Below, one piece after another: positions 24,165-36,600 of a stretch of DNA of 64,000 bases; positions within the stretch are counted from its first letter, which is position 1, and each line of letters begins with the position of its first letter. The stretch covers positions 41,014,072-41,078,071 of the forward strand of contig NC_052614.1 in the NCBI RefSeq assembly GCF_016545825.1. The letters run 5' to 3'. The notes under the pieces are model-generated. The model worked only from the letters and a program-made list of their open reading frames with translations. It searched no databases and was not told the origin of the DNA. Made by a program: the position numbers and the translations under genes. Source of the DNA: Eucalyptus grandis. Its lineage: Eukaryota > Streptophyta > Magnoliopsida > Myrtales > Myrtaceae.

Positions 24165-24405
24165 TTCTGTTTATTTTGTAAAAAATAAATAATTCAAAAA
24201 ATATTTTCCCCAGAATAATTGTTTTTATCACTTAAAAATGATTATCCGATGAAAAAAATTTCATGATCGACAATAATTTAATATTAAATATATTCATGAT
24301 TGATGAAAATATGTTTTTATCTATTCATTTTCATAAATAATAAATCGATCATTTTTTAAAAACAACATTTTTCAGACAATTCATTTTTCATAAAACAAAC
24401 ATATA
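24165..24405. mobile_element. AT-rich MITE-like element, family 1 copy a
   Basis: Starts tctgtttattttgtaaaaaa and ends ttcatttttcataaaacaaa, which are inverted relative to each other (ttattttgtgaaaaat motif). Related copies lie at 31404-31624, 49905-50150 and 56738-56990. Non-coding. Confidence 0.55.
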
Positions 24406-27400
24406 TTGAATATAACTTCTTGAGACACAGAATCGTCATCCACAATCCAAATGTAGTAAAAGAGAAAAAAAGGGGCTACATGTACAAAGTTTATCTTAGT
24501 ATATTGAAATTGATAGGTTGACAAAATGGTGACCACACATAAGGCAGAGCAGCTTTGAAGCACTACTCTCAGTTTTACCTTCTTCAACTTACAACTTAAC
24601 CTCTACAAAAATTAGTGGGAAAATTATCCAATCAATCGTAAATATATTGTACGGATGCCAAGTCAGTGATAAACCTTCTAATTTTGTCCAATTTGGTCAT
24701 AAAATTTTATAAAAATTTTAAAGTATTCATTCTAGTCAATTTTCATAAAAAATCGTTAAAGTTATATAAATTCACACTCAATTTAACCTTTACCTATGGT
24801 GCATGTATTGTTAATTTCTCGATGTGACAGAGTAATTGTAATTATGCCAAAATTTTGCTCGCTATATTTATGCTAATTCGTTGTTTATCAAGTCATCTAT
24901 GCATTTTCAAACTTATCAAACAAGCTAGATCTATGATCCGGCACTATGATCTTCCTCTTAAGCCTTGCTAGCCCCAGGACGATAATCTCGCCTCCGCTGA
25001 ATGTCGCCTTGATGAGGCCGATTTAATCTTTTAATCAACCTTTGATTGATGGTTAGGTATTTAAAGAACATCAACCAAATTGACAAAAGGTTTAAAAAAA
25101 ATTTGGTAATTTTTTTGGAGATAAATAGAGTGTGTTTTGGCTTGGACAAGCTAAGTAACTCCAATTTGCCGTTACTGCTCCTTCTCCTACACTACAAGCT
25201 CTAACGAAACGTACCTTTACGATTTTCAGTCCAACTTCATCACTTAATTAGATAGAACTATAATCTCAAAAACAGCAGCTTGAATATCCACCATGTCATT
25301 ACACAATTTTTGTGTTGATTTAGTCATGTCCAATCAACACACAATTTGGCTTGTCAACTTAACCCTGAACCGACTCCTCCGACAATGGACCGGGAGGATG
25401 CCCTCACCGAAATAGGAGAAATTTTAAATGAATTCGGCGAATGTGAGCTCAGATCGTCGGATGAAATGAGCTCCACTAAGGATTATATAATCTAACGGTG
25501 CATGTGATTTGAGCTAACATGCACGAATACTGTCATTGTTAGTTTCGGTAAGAAGAACGCATCGGAAAGTAATTAAAATGCTTCCCCATTTTATTGCAAG
25601 TGCTCTTTAATATAGAAGCAGTGTGTGCCCTAGAGAAGAAAAGGAAATAAGCAAGACCTGTGCAAATGTTTGTTGAGTTCAATACAAATGTTTGTTGAGT
25701 TGAGCATCTCCTTTGGCCTGCTTTCCTCGTACGACATGCCACTTACTGATTTGTTGATTTATAACGCATAGCTTTATTTAACACTTTCCCATAGATTGTT
25801 TGAAAATTATAAATTTATTAGCCAACAGGGTACCCAATATTCTATTTCGATTTTGCTCTTTCTTTGGAGAGTTTCTCATTTTAATTGTTTCATGGATTTT
25901 TAATTGTAATTTGATACTTTTTAAAGTAATTAGTTAATAAGTCAATGAGAAACTTGTTTATACTTTTCAAAATACAAAATTATTGGCCAACGTAGTACCC
26001 AACATTTTTATTTGATTTTTTTTTATTTCTTTAGTTAGTTTCTCTTTGTTATTGCTTTTGTGATTTTGCAAATAGATTTTAATTGTGTTAGTTCTTTTTT
26101 TCTCTATAATTTAATTTTGGTGCGATTTCTTGTGTAGACTTTTGATTGGAGGAATCGTACAGATGCCCCATAGCAAACGAATTATGTGTCAAGAGACCTT
26201 AGAAAATTCGAAGAATCCTTTACTTTATTCTTATGATATTATCGATATGAGAGGAGATTTTTTATTGACCAAATCTTAAATTTGGCTTTGCTTTGCTTTC
26301 TGGCTCGATCTCAAATCTAAGTTCCGATATTAACCACAATATATGGACGGTACAATTTGCATTACAGTGAAAATAGTTGAATAAGAAGTCCGTGTTTTTA
26401 TATTATAATCTCCCCTTCACATGTATGCCGGACTTTGGTCTTAACCTAAGGTGTGGAAATATGCAATTGATGAAACAAATGGGAGCCTGCAATATTCAAA
26501 TTCAAGACTTCGTAAGTCTAATATCATGTGAGATTTTGTGGGATCACTGTTAAAGATTCTAAAAGTTTAAATTGTTAGATGAAAGCATGTTTTATTATTT
26601 AAATATTCTAACAATTGTAAATAATGGAAACCATGATAGCTGATGACGTTCATGGTGGCTTATTCAACTTATTATGCCTCAGGAAGTTTCATCGCACTTA
26701 CTAAGAACGTATACAATTTTTCTGCCAATGGGAACTTATATCTTCCCACTTTCCCAAGCGCCAATTAGCATAAATCTCATTACAGGATACTATAACAAGA
26801 AAAATCCAACTAAACGCGTTCTGGGGCATATTTTTTCCTCCAGACCTTACGTAATCAGGTTTTTGTGACTTGGCAGGGTCTAGAATAGTTAACGTTCTCC
26901 GAATGCATAACCTAGGGTTTCGTGTTTGAATGTAAGAATTAGAGGCCAATGTTGGTGTCCAAAAGGTGACGATAATGACACAAAAATCACGGCAATCTCT
27001 CGTTGAAAATCTTTACTGAAAATCAATTTATTAATGAGATTAATGCCGAGTCGTATTAATTTGGCTTTTTATAATAATTTCCGCGTGATCCGATAAAGCA
27101 TAAATGGACATATAAATGGTTAAATTTTAAGAACTGACGTTATTAATCTCTATTATTTGTCTTATTTAAATTCTCCACAGCCCTTTTGGTAACGGAACAT
27201 TTCAAGGACGATGACGACAAACCAAAAGCATATTGGAGGGTTCTTAGCATGTAGTACCGGTGCATTTGGCATTACATAAAACTTGATTGACCACAATATA
27301 AAGTAGGCCAATAAAATAATCCCAGAATGAAGAAATCTGCGATTTGCTTTTTCTCTCTAGTTGCCTGCAGCTTAATCACATAGCATGACTGAATTAAATA

Positions 27401-27438
27401 AACATGATGGGAAAGTTCAAAACCACTCCAAAAAAAGG

Positions 27439-27440
<2 letters not shown>
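24406..27440. other. Intergenic, upstream of the MYB gene
   Basis: AT-rich, no gene recognised. Frames at 26674-26949 and elsewhere lack any family signature. The last few hundred bases should include the MYB promoter. The GA tract starting at 27442 is the only distinct feature. Confidence 0.4.

Positions 27441-27441
<1 letters not shown>

Positions 27442-27483
<42 letters not shown>
27442..27483 (+). repeat. (GA)21 microsatellite upstream of MYB
   Basis: 42 bp of alternating A and G, about 260 bp upstream of the MYB start codon, in what is probably the promoter or 5' leader. GA tracts in such positions can bind GAGA-type BBR/BPC factors in plants (general knowledge). Whether this one is regulatory is unknown. 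Confidence 0.9.
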
Positions 27484-27487
<4 letters not shown>

Positions 27488-27740
27488 GAACAAACCCTAG
27501 AAGAGAAACAGCGTTGAGCGTGAGGGAAAGTGAGAGGGTGAGGGTACGTAGAAGACTTTTTGTCCTCAAGAACATCCCATTCAACCGCTCTTCCTTCTTA
27601 TAAATCTTGTTATATCTCCTCCACTTTCTTATAACAATCCAAAGAAGAAGTTTTTAATCTGTATTGATCTTCATCAAGTCATCCTCGTCTCCAAGAACGA
27701 ATTGATAAAAGAAGAAGAGAGAAGAAATCTCCGAGCAGAT

Positions 27741-28090
27741 ATGGGTCGAGCTCCGTGTTGCGACAAGGCCAACGTGAAGAGGGGGCCGTGGTCTGCTGAA
27801 GAGGATGCAAAGCTCAAGGATTATATCGAGAAGGATGGCACAGGAGGAAACTGGATTGCCCTTCCTCAGAAAATTGGTAAAATGTTAAAAGTTGATCAGT
27901 TTTTTTGCTAGGGCATAAGGTCTTAACGGGAGCAACAAGCTAAATGCGAGATCTTTTCATGTAGGCCTTAACAGATGTGGGAAGAGTTGCAGATTGAGAT
28001 GGTTGAACTACTTGAGACCCAACATCAGGCATGGCGGGTTCTCTGAGGAAGAAGACAACCTAATCTGCAGCCTTTACATTAGTATTGGAA

Positions 28091-28121
<31 letters not shown>

Positions 28122-29369
28122 GTGCTTGCATGTGCTTTTTGGAGTTTTGAGCCTTAACCCTTTCTCCCAGTCTTCAACTGGTTGTCCTATTTTACTTCTC
28201 CAATGATGTCACTTTAATTTGGAGTTGTTGAAATGAGATGCTTTGCTTTAGGTTTCCTGGAACAAAGTTTCTAATTGATTTCTCAGCACGACTGCCAATC
28301 TTGTTGTTTGGGATTCTAGACGCTGAGGATCATGCTTGTTTTAGCCCTCATCCCATTGTCCCTTTTGCTCATCCATGAGGCTATCGCCAACTATTGATCA
28401 GCAGTTCAATTTATATATTTCAGGATTCTTTTAACTCTAGGTCTTGGAGGAAAAAACGATATTGCAATTTCTTTTCATTCACTTTTGGAGATGATCGTTC
28501 TGTTCAGCTGAGAATTATTTCAACTTTTCAGGTGGTCCATTATTGCAGCACAATTGCCCGGAAGAACTGATAATGACATCAAGAACTACTGGAACACCAA
28601 ATTGAAGAAAAAGCTTCTGGGTAGGCGAAGGGAGTCTTTGCTCAACCGTTCATCTTCCATGAAAGATGCAAACAGTTCCAAAGATGCTACAAGTTCACAG
28701 GCCTTGAGCAACTCTGCCCTAGAGAGGCTTCAGCTTCACATGCAGCTTCAGAACCTTCAAAGCCCTTTCTCTTTCTACAACAATCCTGCACTTTGGCCCA
28801 AAGTACCTCCTCTATTGCATGAAAAGATGACCCAAAGCCTTCAGATCTTGAATGAAAGTCCTTATCAGCTGATGCAACCTACCCTCTCTAGTAGTTCATC
28901 ACCCAAAAATGACCAGAAGGCCGAGACACATGAGTCCTCACCTGCTGCCTCTCATTCAGCTCCTAGTGATTTTGCCAATCTCAGCTTCAACGATACTGAT
29001 TTCAGTGAGTTGGTAAATTCCATGACTAATTGTGTTTCATCTTCAGACCGCTACGTCTCGTTACCCGACATAGGAGTTAATTCAATTGATCAACCAAATA
29101 GGACACAGTTTCTCCCAGATCCCATAATCCACACTGAGCTGGACAATTCTCTCAACTGCAATAAATCTGATGGATCTATGTCGCAGCAGAATCAGGTAGA
29201 TGAATTTTGTTTCAAGGACATGAACAGCACTTCTAGAGACCCATTGCAGGCTTTGTGGTGTGACAATGAGTACAGCGGGCAATCAGCATCCTCTTATTGT
29301 TGGGATTCAACTTCGGCACTTCTATGTGAGGGCATATCCCAGGATTATGGTTTCGGCTATAACATGTAG
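27741..29369 (+). CDS. MYB36: R2R3-MYB transcription factor, MYB36/RAX-type (subgroup 14)
   Basis: Nuclear DNA-binding protein. In Arabidopsis the closest type, MYB36, drives Casparian-strip genes in root endodermis, while other subgroup-14 members (MYB37/38/84/RAX, MYB68, MYB87) act in meristems and roots. Exons: 27741-27876, 27965-28094 and 28532-29369, all GT-AG, giving 367 aa. It opens [19 protein letters not shown]2 spans about residues 14-64 with Trp at 17, 38 and 58; R3 has Phe71 at the first Trp position as usual, then [17 protein letters not shown] and [13 protein letters not shown]. The two introns sit at the standard MYB positions (phases 1 and 2). The C-terminal region is Ser/Gln-rich, with [14 protein letters not shown] and an NPALWP motif as in MYB36 relatives. 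A minor oddity is Asp32, where a Tyr is usual (EKDGTGGNW). Exact orthology among subgroup-14 members is inferred. Confidence 0.93.
28095..28121 (+). repeat. (TC)n microsatellite fused to the MYB intron-2 splice donor
   Basis: Exon 2 ends ...GGAAGCAG at 28094. The intron then opens directly as GT(CT)n, so the dinucleotide run starts within the donor site and runs for about 25 bp. Confidence 0.9.
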
Positions 29370-31403
29370 TAGTGGGTATAAACCTACACTTTTATGAGGT
29401 TTTATTTCGCAATCATAATAAGACATGGAAACTATGGTGCTATAGACAGCAATGCTTGTATATCATATGAATAATGTGTATCCAGGTTTTAGGATTATTG
29501 TTGGACCTATATTACGCAAAAACTACCATGTATTTTGTTCATCTTTTTTTCTGATAATGTGCATTATACGTACTTGTGTCATTGCATTGACACCAAGAAA
29601 GCAAAACTAGTAGATATTGCCTTCTTTCCATATGTAACAGAAGCTAGTTCTTCTGTTTTCTTCTATATGACACAATCACGTAGATAAATAAACTGAATGC
29701 CTTGAAATATAGTTCTCTTTATTCCTATTGTAGTTTTGACAAATGGATCGTCACATTTTTCGACTTTGAGATCTGCTTGCTCTTGTTATTTAGCAAACTT
29801 TTGTCTTCCAATATCATTGTATAAAACCTTGTAAATTAGTACAATTTATCCTCGCTGTTAGGTCTCAAAATGGTCCTGAGTATGTTGGTAAGACGGCTTA
29901 TATATGTTATGGAGTTTAATTAGTTTTTTTTTTTTTTTTTTGCTGCTAATCAAGTTGTGCTGGAGAATACATTCATGAAAGGAACATGCTAGTCAAGTAG
30001 TAGTCTCTAGTCTCGTATTAATTCTTGTGGAAGAGCATTATCTTTATTTTTTCTTGCTCTCCTACGAATTATATTCATCATCCCCATTCATAGGTATTCA
30101 ATCGAAGGTTACATTTCTTTTCGGTAAACAATCATATACTACATCATTCTAAAACTTAAATACACATACTCTGCGTATCATCAATTACAAAATAAAACTC
30201 TCTATATTATCATTGTCTAACAATAATTCAGCTAAATTAACAAAAGACGTAGCTTATCAACTAAAAGAACACTGAAAGAGCAAGTTCAACCTCCAACATT
30301 TGCCCTCTTAAACTTGTCTTTCCATGACTCCAAGCATCATCATGTGGAAGATCTAAAAGATGTCATACTTGAGTGGCTTCACAAAGATTGATGCAAATTA
30401 ATCATCCGAGTTTTATGTACTGAAGCTGTACTTCTTTCTTGGCAATGCAATCCCCATGGAAATGAGACTAGATGGAAACGAAACCTTCTGCTAAAGTGCT
30501 TTCTTCGTTAATGAAACACAAGATTCTGGGCCAAAGTAAGTGCAGACTTGCTGTTTATACTTATCTTTGTGGCCATCTCTTCTGGAATTATAGTTCTCTC
30601 AATAGACTACTAACCAAAGAGCATGAAAAACACATGATGCGGCAGCTAGATGTTCAGTTTCACCGGTTGATAAGGTAATCTGGGGCAGTGCCACGGCCAA
30701 CTCAGTGGGGTCAATGGAACCCATTGACCATTTTTTTTTCTTTAGTTTGTATGTGCATGTACATTAAAATTTTCAAAAGCAACTAAGTGACCCAACTGCT
30801 CAACTTCCAAAGGATAAGTCTGAAATTTAAAATGCATCAACAATCACAGGTACAAAATTATTTTGTGTCTAAACTTCCAATGACTTTCTTTTGTTAAACT
30901 TTAAGCAAGTTGCATTAATACATCTCATTTAGCTCAATGAAAAATAATTTTCTACTTTGAATCTTATTATCTTGAGATAGGGTAATTTATAGCAAGGAGA
31001 AAGAAACGCCCATGCACTATTGCTGACTCGTAAAAACTCATCGCTATGGATCATCATATTCATAATTGCTGCTTGAATGAAATTGTATTGACATACTGTA
31101 ATTTTTTTGGTTACGTATTCAATTCCATGTTTTATAGGGAACTAAACAATTAAATAATCACCTTTATAATAAATAAAATGTCCTCACTTTATTCCACCCA
31201 CCGAAAATGTAACTTAGCTCCGCCACTAAAGGTAGTGCTTTCTATAATTCCAACCTTCGGCCCAACCACTCTCCCTATAACCTTCCAATTCTTTCTGCCG
31301 CCTTTAAATGACAGGCTATTGAGGTCCTCTTGTAAAGAGTAACCAACCCGACTGTGGAAAAAAGTTCGATCTAGTACATGTTAAGTATCTCAAATCTTAA
31401 TTA
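29370..31403. other. Intergenic, 3' of MYB
   Basis: The first ~150 bp is probably MYB 3'UTR. The rest is AT-rich with poly-T (29922-29941) and no gene. A 68-codon frame at 30472-30678 has no recognisable feature. Confidence 0.4.
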
Positions 31404-31624
31404 AGGCTATGTTTATTTCATGAAAAATAAATAATTTAAAAATATTTTTTAAATAACCACTTATATCGTTTGAAATAATTAGTCAATGAAACATGTTTAC
31501 TTATCTACAATAATTATGCCTAAATATTTTCATGAATGATAAAAATATTTTTCGCTCATTCATTTTTATAAATAATATAGGCAACCATTTTTACGTCATT
31601 CATTTTCCTTTAAACACACTCCTA
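31404..31624. mobile_element. AT-rich MITE-like element, family 1 copy b
   Basis: gctatgtttatttcatgaaa at the left and cattttcctttaaacacact at the right mirror each other, and the sequence parallels copy a at 24165-24405 (aaataaataattyaaaaaatatttt; atgatwgataaaaatatttt). Non-coding. Confidence 0.55.
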
Positions 31625-33009
31625 AGTTTTTTAAAACAGTTGGAGCCAGCTTTTCTTCTTCAATAGGGTTTGGATTGTTTTGATCCACATTCGGATAGTG
31701 TGTTCACCAGCTTGCATAACTCAATTTTGTGAGGAATATGTCTTTCTTCTATATGCTTCACTTCAATCTGAAGATATAGAAGGAAATAAGTCCGATATAT
31801 ATCATTTATATATATATTTATTTTCTTGATTTTTGTTACTTTGAATTACTGGAAGATGTTTAAATCATTTTTGGTGAAGATTAAACATTTGTATACACAC
31901 AGAAAAATAGTTTATCATCATTTCTATGGACTTTACCATAAAGTTCACACTTGTGGCAAAAAGCTTGCGGTGAAGAAACACCACTCGGTACTCAATATAA
32001 TCCTCAGCCTTTATATCGTAAGGTGATGGTCATCTGGGCTTATCTCCTAATACAGGTATAGTACCTAAACCGATTATAGAGCCTCCAGCGCTTGGAGTAG
32101 GTGGTCTGGTCCTACATCCAAAAGGTGTAGATCTAGCATCGTCAAATACTAGGGATGGCTTAGGCTTAGGAACGTCAAGTGAATGGGTCGAGTCGGGTTT
32201 AGATTGGACCAAAAATAGGCTAACCCAAAATGACCCATTTATATAGAATACAAATTTAATGACTCATATCCGACTTGATCCAAATCATCTGCTAAAATAC
32301 TTCTATATTTAATCTAACCTATGAAAATTTGTATCCACCTAGTTAACTCACTTTAAGCACTTTATGTGTATGTGTTATTTGGATAAAATCGCTATTTCAA
32401 CTATATGATACTAAAGAATTGGCTTTCTAACATTGTATAAAATGTTCAATTTTTGTATTGATTCATAATGAAGAATAAGAAAAATTTAGTACTCGGTAGT
32501 AGATTTATAAAATTACAGCAACAAATAGTGTGGAGAAATTGTAATTTTAATAAAATGGAATGTAAAATATTGAAAAAAGATTATTTATGCTGACCATGAG
32601 TTGCAATGACAAAAACTAAGATTAAAATAATACGTGAAAATAACAATACCACATACAATCAAGAAAAGATATACTCCAATAACTAACATATTACAAGATT
32701 AATAAAAATAAATAATAATTGGGAAAAAAAAAGAAGCCGATCTTGATATTATTAATAAGGGTGAAGTCAAGTCCATCTTGTGGGCCCACCAAGATTTCGT
32801 TGAACTTGGAATAGTCCGAAAAAAAAAAAAGTCCATTATCTTCTCATAATTGGTGAAGAGAGAATCACATAGGAGAGTTGAGTTTGAGTAAATTGTGAAC
32901 CCATTTAACATTTATGTTTGTTAGGTTTTACCATTCTAAACCCATTTATAACACTAGGCACAAGCGTGAAGGAAGAAGGAAAGTTGAGAAACAAAAAAGA
33001 AAAAGAAAA
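31625..33009. other. Intergenic, no gene
   Basis: AT-rich. A 60-codon minus-strand frame at 32030-32212 and the surrounding GC-richer patch look unlike their neighbours, but I could not assign them. Nothing else stands out. Confidence 0.35.
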
Positions 33010-33676
33010 GGGATAAGTGCACTAAAAGCCTTAAACTTGTTATAAAAGTGTAATTAAGTTATAAACTTGCAAAAACTTTAATCAAGTCCTAAAATTTATC
33101 AAATTAGTGCAATCGAGTTCTTCTTTTAACTCCATCCAACTTGGCTAATGAATAATATTGATGTTGTTTTTTTTTTTATTATTATTCTTTATCCTAAGTG
33201 GCAATGACATAGCTAAAATTATATTGTTTGGTCCAAATCTAATTTTTAATGCAAAATTTATTTAAATTAAATTAATCTTTTTGAAAAAGGACCCACCAGC
33301 CCTTCCCAGCAATGGTGTGGCAACGACAGAGATGAGGGCTTGCAACCTTGGCTGCCTTGATCCTTTTTTTTTTCTTTTTTCCATTTAGCTTATTTTTAAT
33401 CTAATTTAAATAATATTTGTATTAAAAATCATTTTTTTACTAAACAATGTCATTTTAGCTTTATATTTCATGTTATAGCCAAGCCATCATCGTTAGGAGA
33501 GAGAAAGTATTAACAAAAGCCACGTTAGCCTTTTTGACTAGCTAAATTAGACTAAGTTAACGAAGAACTCAATTACACCAATATGACAAATTTTACAACT
33601 TGATTATACCTTTTATGAGTTTTATAACTCAATTGTACTTTTATAACATGTTACAAGACTTCCGTGCATTTATCCC
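33010..33676. mobile_element. Long-TIR non-autonomous element (667 bp)
   Basis: The left end gggataagtgcac...gttataaaagtgtaatt...tagtgcaatcgagttctt is matched, in reverse complement, by the right end gggataaatgcac...gttataaaagtacaatt...tggtgtaattgagttctt, giving inverted arms of over 120 bp. The core is short and GC-richer (ggacccaccagcccttccca...gagggcttgcaacctt). Same architecture as 11605-12652 and 60785-61515 but different arm sequence. A/G-rich flanks could hide a 9-bp duplication. Confidence 0.7.
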
Positions 33677-36600
33677 AAAAAAAAAAAAAAAAAGGAAAGA
33701 AAACAAACAAAATACCCCTAGAAGAAAATGTTCCCAGCCACGGCTTGAAAAGTGGCACGTGGATACCGATCGATGAGCTGGGGATGTTTTTTAGACTAAG
33801 TTGCCCAATTCACGACATTATTTAAGACAAAGTCTTGGGCACTCTCATAAGAAACTGGGCCTGCTTTAGGGCCCCATTTGAATTCTCAATTTTCTTTTTG
33901 GTTTTCACAATCTTGCCCGCACACCACCAACACACCCCACCCCCCCCCGCCAACGGGGTATCTTTCTCTTCTTGAATTCTCAAAATTCATATGAAGACAC
34001 AGCCGAATTCATTTGTATTTGAATGCGTTTTGATCTCTAGGACTTGGTTTCGGGTCATTTAGATTCACGAATGGGGTTAGTAAACCCTATTCATCATCCA
34101 GACAATAGTGTAATTATCATGAGTATTTTATGCTATAATTGACATCAAAATTGCTATATTGTTCAATATCTTACACTATAATAAACGTCAAAATTGTTAT
34201 ATTGTTCAATTTCCGCTCTAGGTTTTTAAGGTACAATATCTTCGTATAAAAGTGATTGGGGTAGACTGAACTTCAAAACGAAATATGAAATTGTGGCAAA
34301 CATGTTTCTATGAAAATTGGAGTGTTTTTCTGAGCACTTGAAATGTGATATTAAGAAAATAAATGAAAGGATCGAAGCATAACCTAGGATCCGTAAAAGC
34401 TAGGTTGATGAAATGTATGTTTCTTTGTTGTGCATTTTATGTTATTCTATTAACTCTAGTGCCTTGCAGGAAGGAATTAGGTTATCAATTTGTAGATCTT
34501 ACAATGACATATGGCTTTACTTATCTTAGAATTGTTACCTATGTTGCCAACGACAAAGTAAAAAATTTCATGTTTCAAATCTTTAAAAATTAGATTTTTA
34601 CGCAACTCTAAGCATCGTAGATCATCAAAAGATTTTGAATGATATAACTTTAAACACGATGAATGAAACTAACAATGCCGCCGGCCCTCCCCGTCCCTTA
34701 TCCTAAAACTTAAATCTGAATCTCAACACAATGAATAGATCCAATTAATTTTTCGTGAATAAAATAGAGTAACTTTTCTTAGAAATCGAAAGCTTCTCAC
34801 ATGGCCAACAAGGTCAAATTGCAAAGTTGGAATAACCAGTGAACCAAAGGCGCTAAAAACAGGGGCGTTCGCTCTGATTTGCAAACAACAAGACGAGGGT
34901 GCATCGTGGAAGCACAAAAAAGAGTCACAAAAAGCATGTCACGCAATTATACTACAAACAACTCGCAAACGACAACCCCAACGGATACAATCGCAAATGA
35001 CATCCCGCAAAATTGCAATGGGATCGATTGCATCGCTTTTATTAAGTTTTCTTCTGGAATCTGGATTTAGGGATTTTAGAGAGAGAGAGAGAGAGACGAA
35101 ATCAAAATGCAATTGTGGATTGTGGAAAGGAAAAAGAAATTTGAAATGTTTTCACGGTCTTTTTATGAAGATACATGAGAGGCCTATACGTGTAGTTTGT
35201 GGCAGCTTCTTCATTCGGTCAATCAACTTTGTGCAAAGTGGGTCTCACCTAGCATTTACATCTCAATTATTTAAAAATAATAATAAAAATAATAAAAATA
35301 ATAATAAAGAGGAGGAAGAAGAAGAGTAGAACTGCATCTGCACAAATAGCCACTGGTGAGTGGATTTACATACATCCCATGTGGCACTCAAGACATACCC
35401 AATATTTTTCGTCCAATGGTATTGATGTAACCTTGGCATTATGTACCAGTTTTTACTCTTGCTGAAGGCTTTGATCTTACAATTCATTTTGGGGCTAATA
35501 TTACTGTATTTTCCAGTTCTAAAATGGATTATATTGAACATTTACTGAGCAAATTAGTACTGCATTCAGATTATTTTGTTAATTCATTTCCTCCCGGTAT
35601 TAGTAGTATCTATGACTCATACTTCATTACTCTCTGTCCTCTTTAATTAGTGCTCGTCACAACACATGCATAATTGTCTAATTTTTTTTTTAAGATTTTT
35701 TCACTTTGTAAGTTTTCTTACCCTATTTGTTTTATTTACTAATCATTTTAAGTTGTTAATTCTCTTTTTTAAAATTGGTATAAAATTCTGTCCAAGCAAC
35801 CTACTCACATAAAGAGCTTAAAATGCATGAACTTAGTGGATATAAATTTTAATAGATTCGATTAAATATGGATGTATTCTAATATCATGAATTTGGTTGA
35901 CTGCAAATTTGATTTAGATCGGATATACATCGTTATATTGAGTTACATAATATTAGATTAATATGGGTTAAATGAATTAATTTGAATCGAATCCATTTCC
36001 AATCCCCTCAAACCAATTTCAACCTACCAAACGGGTCTATTCACCACCATACCAACACTACAACTCTCAATCATCATCAACCTTTCTTCGCTGCCGATTG
36101 TCTGCTCCACTGCTCCCATCAGCATTGCCTCCACTCAGGACAAACCACCACGCTAACACAACCTCCATCACCACAACCAGAATCATCTAGGACTAAAGTT
36201 ATTTCTTTAACCCTCCACTTTTGGGAATTGACACGCTACAAAGAAGCTAAACAGTTAATAGACGTGTTTCCTTAGGTCTGAAGCCAAGTAAAAATAAGAC
36301 GATGACGACATTGAAAGAAGAAACGCCCCAGATGGCATGAAATTGCATAAGAGAGCAAGTCCCTTCCCAGAAAGTCCAAAGTCTTCCATAAAACCAAAAA
36401 AGTACACATAATATAGCACTTGCTACAATTATACCAAAGAAAAATCGAAGAGCCAATGTAATTCGAGCCATGTGTACTTATCCATATCCTCAGCAGAATT
36501 TTTCCTTCATGGCACTAAATGCCCAGTACTGCAAAAGAAAAATAATCACATTACACAATTGCCGGCAGTTTAGTCAATCTTCAGAGTAACCTCAAAAGAA

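Noticed and set aside
27702..27740. N-terminal extension of the MYB protein
   Set aside because: Would start at TTG 27704-like sequence, not ATG. MGRAPCC at 27741 is the standard MYB start.
32030..32212. 60-codon minus-strand ORF with Pro/Gly-rich product, considered as an organelle-derived insertion
   Set aside because: I could not match it to any plastid or mitochondrial gene and the frame has no continuation.
36247..36471. 74-codon hydrophobic minus-strand ORF with two possible membrane spans
   Set aside because: No homology recognised, no upstream exon and no promoter found. A nearby acceptor-like sequence (about 36524) leads into a different short frame. Could be a terminal exon or 3'UTR, but not supported.
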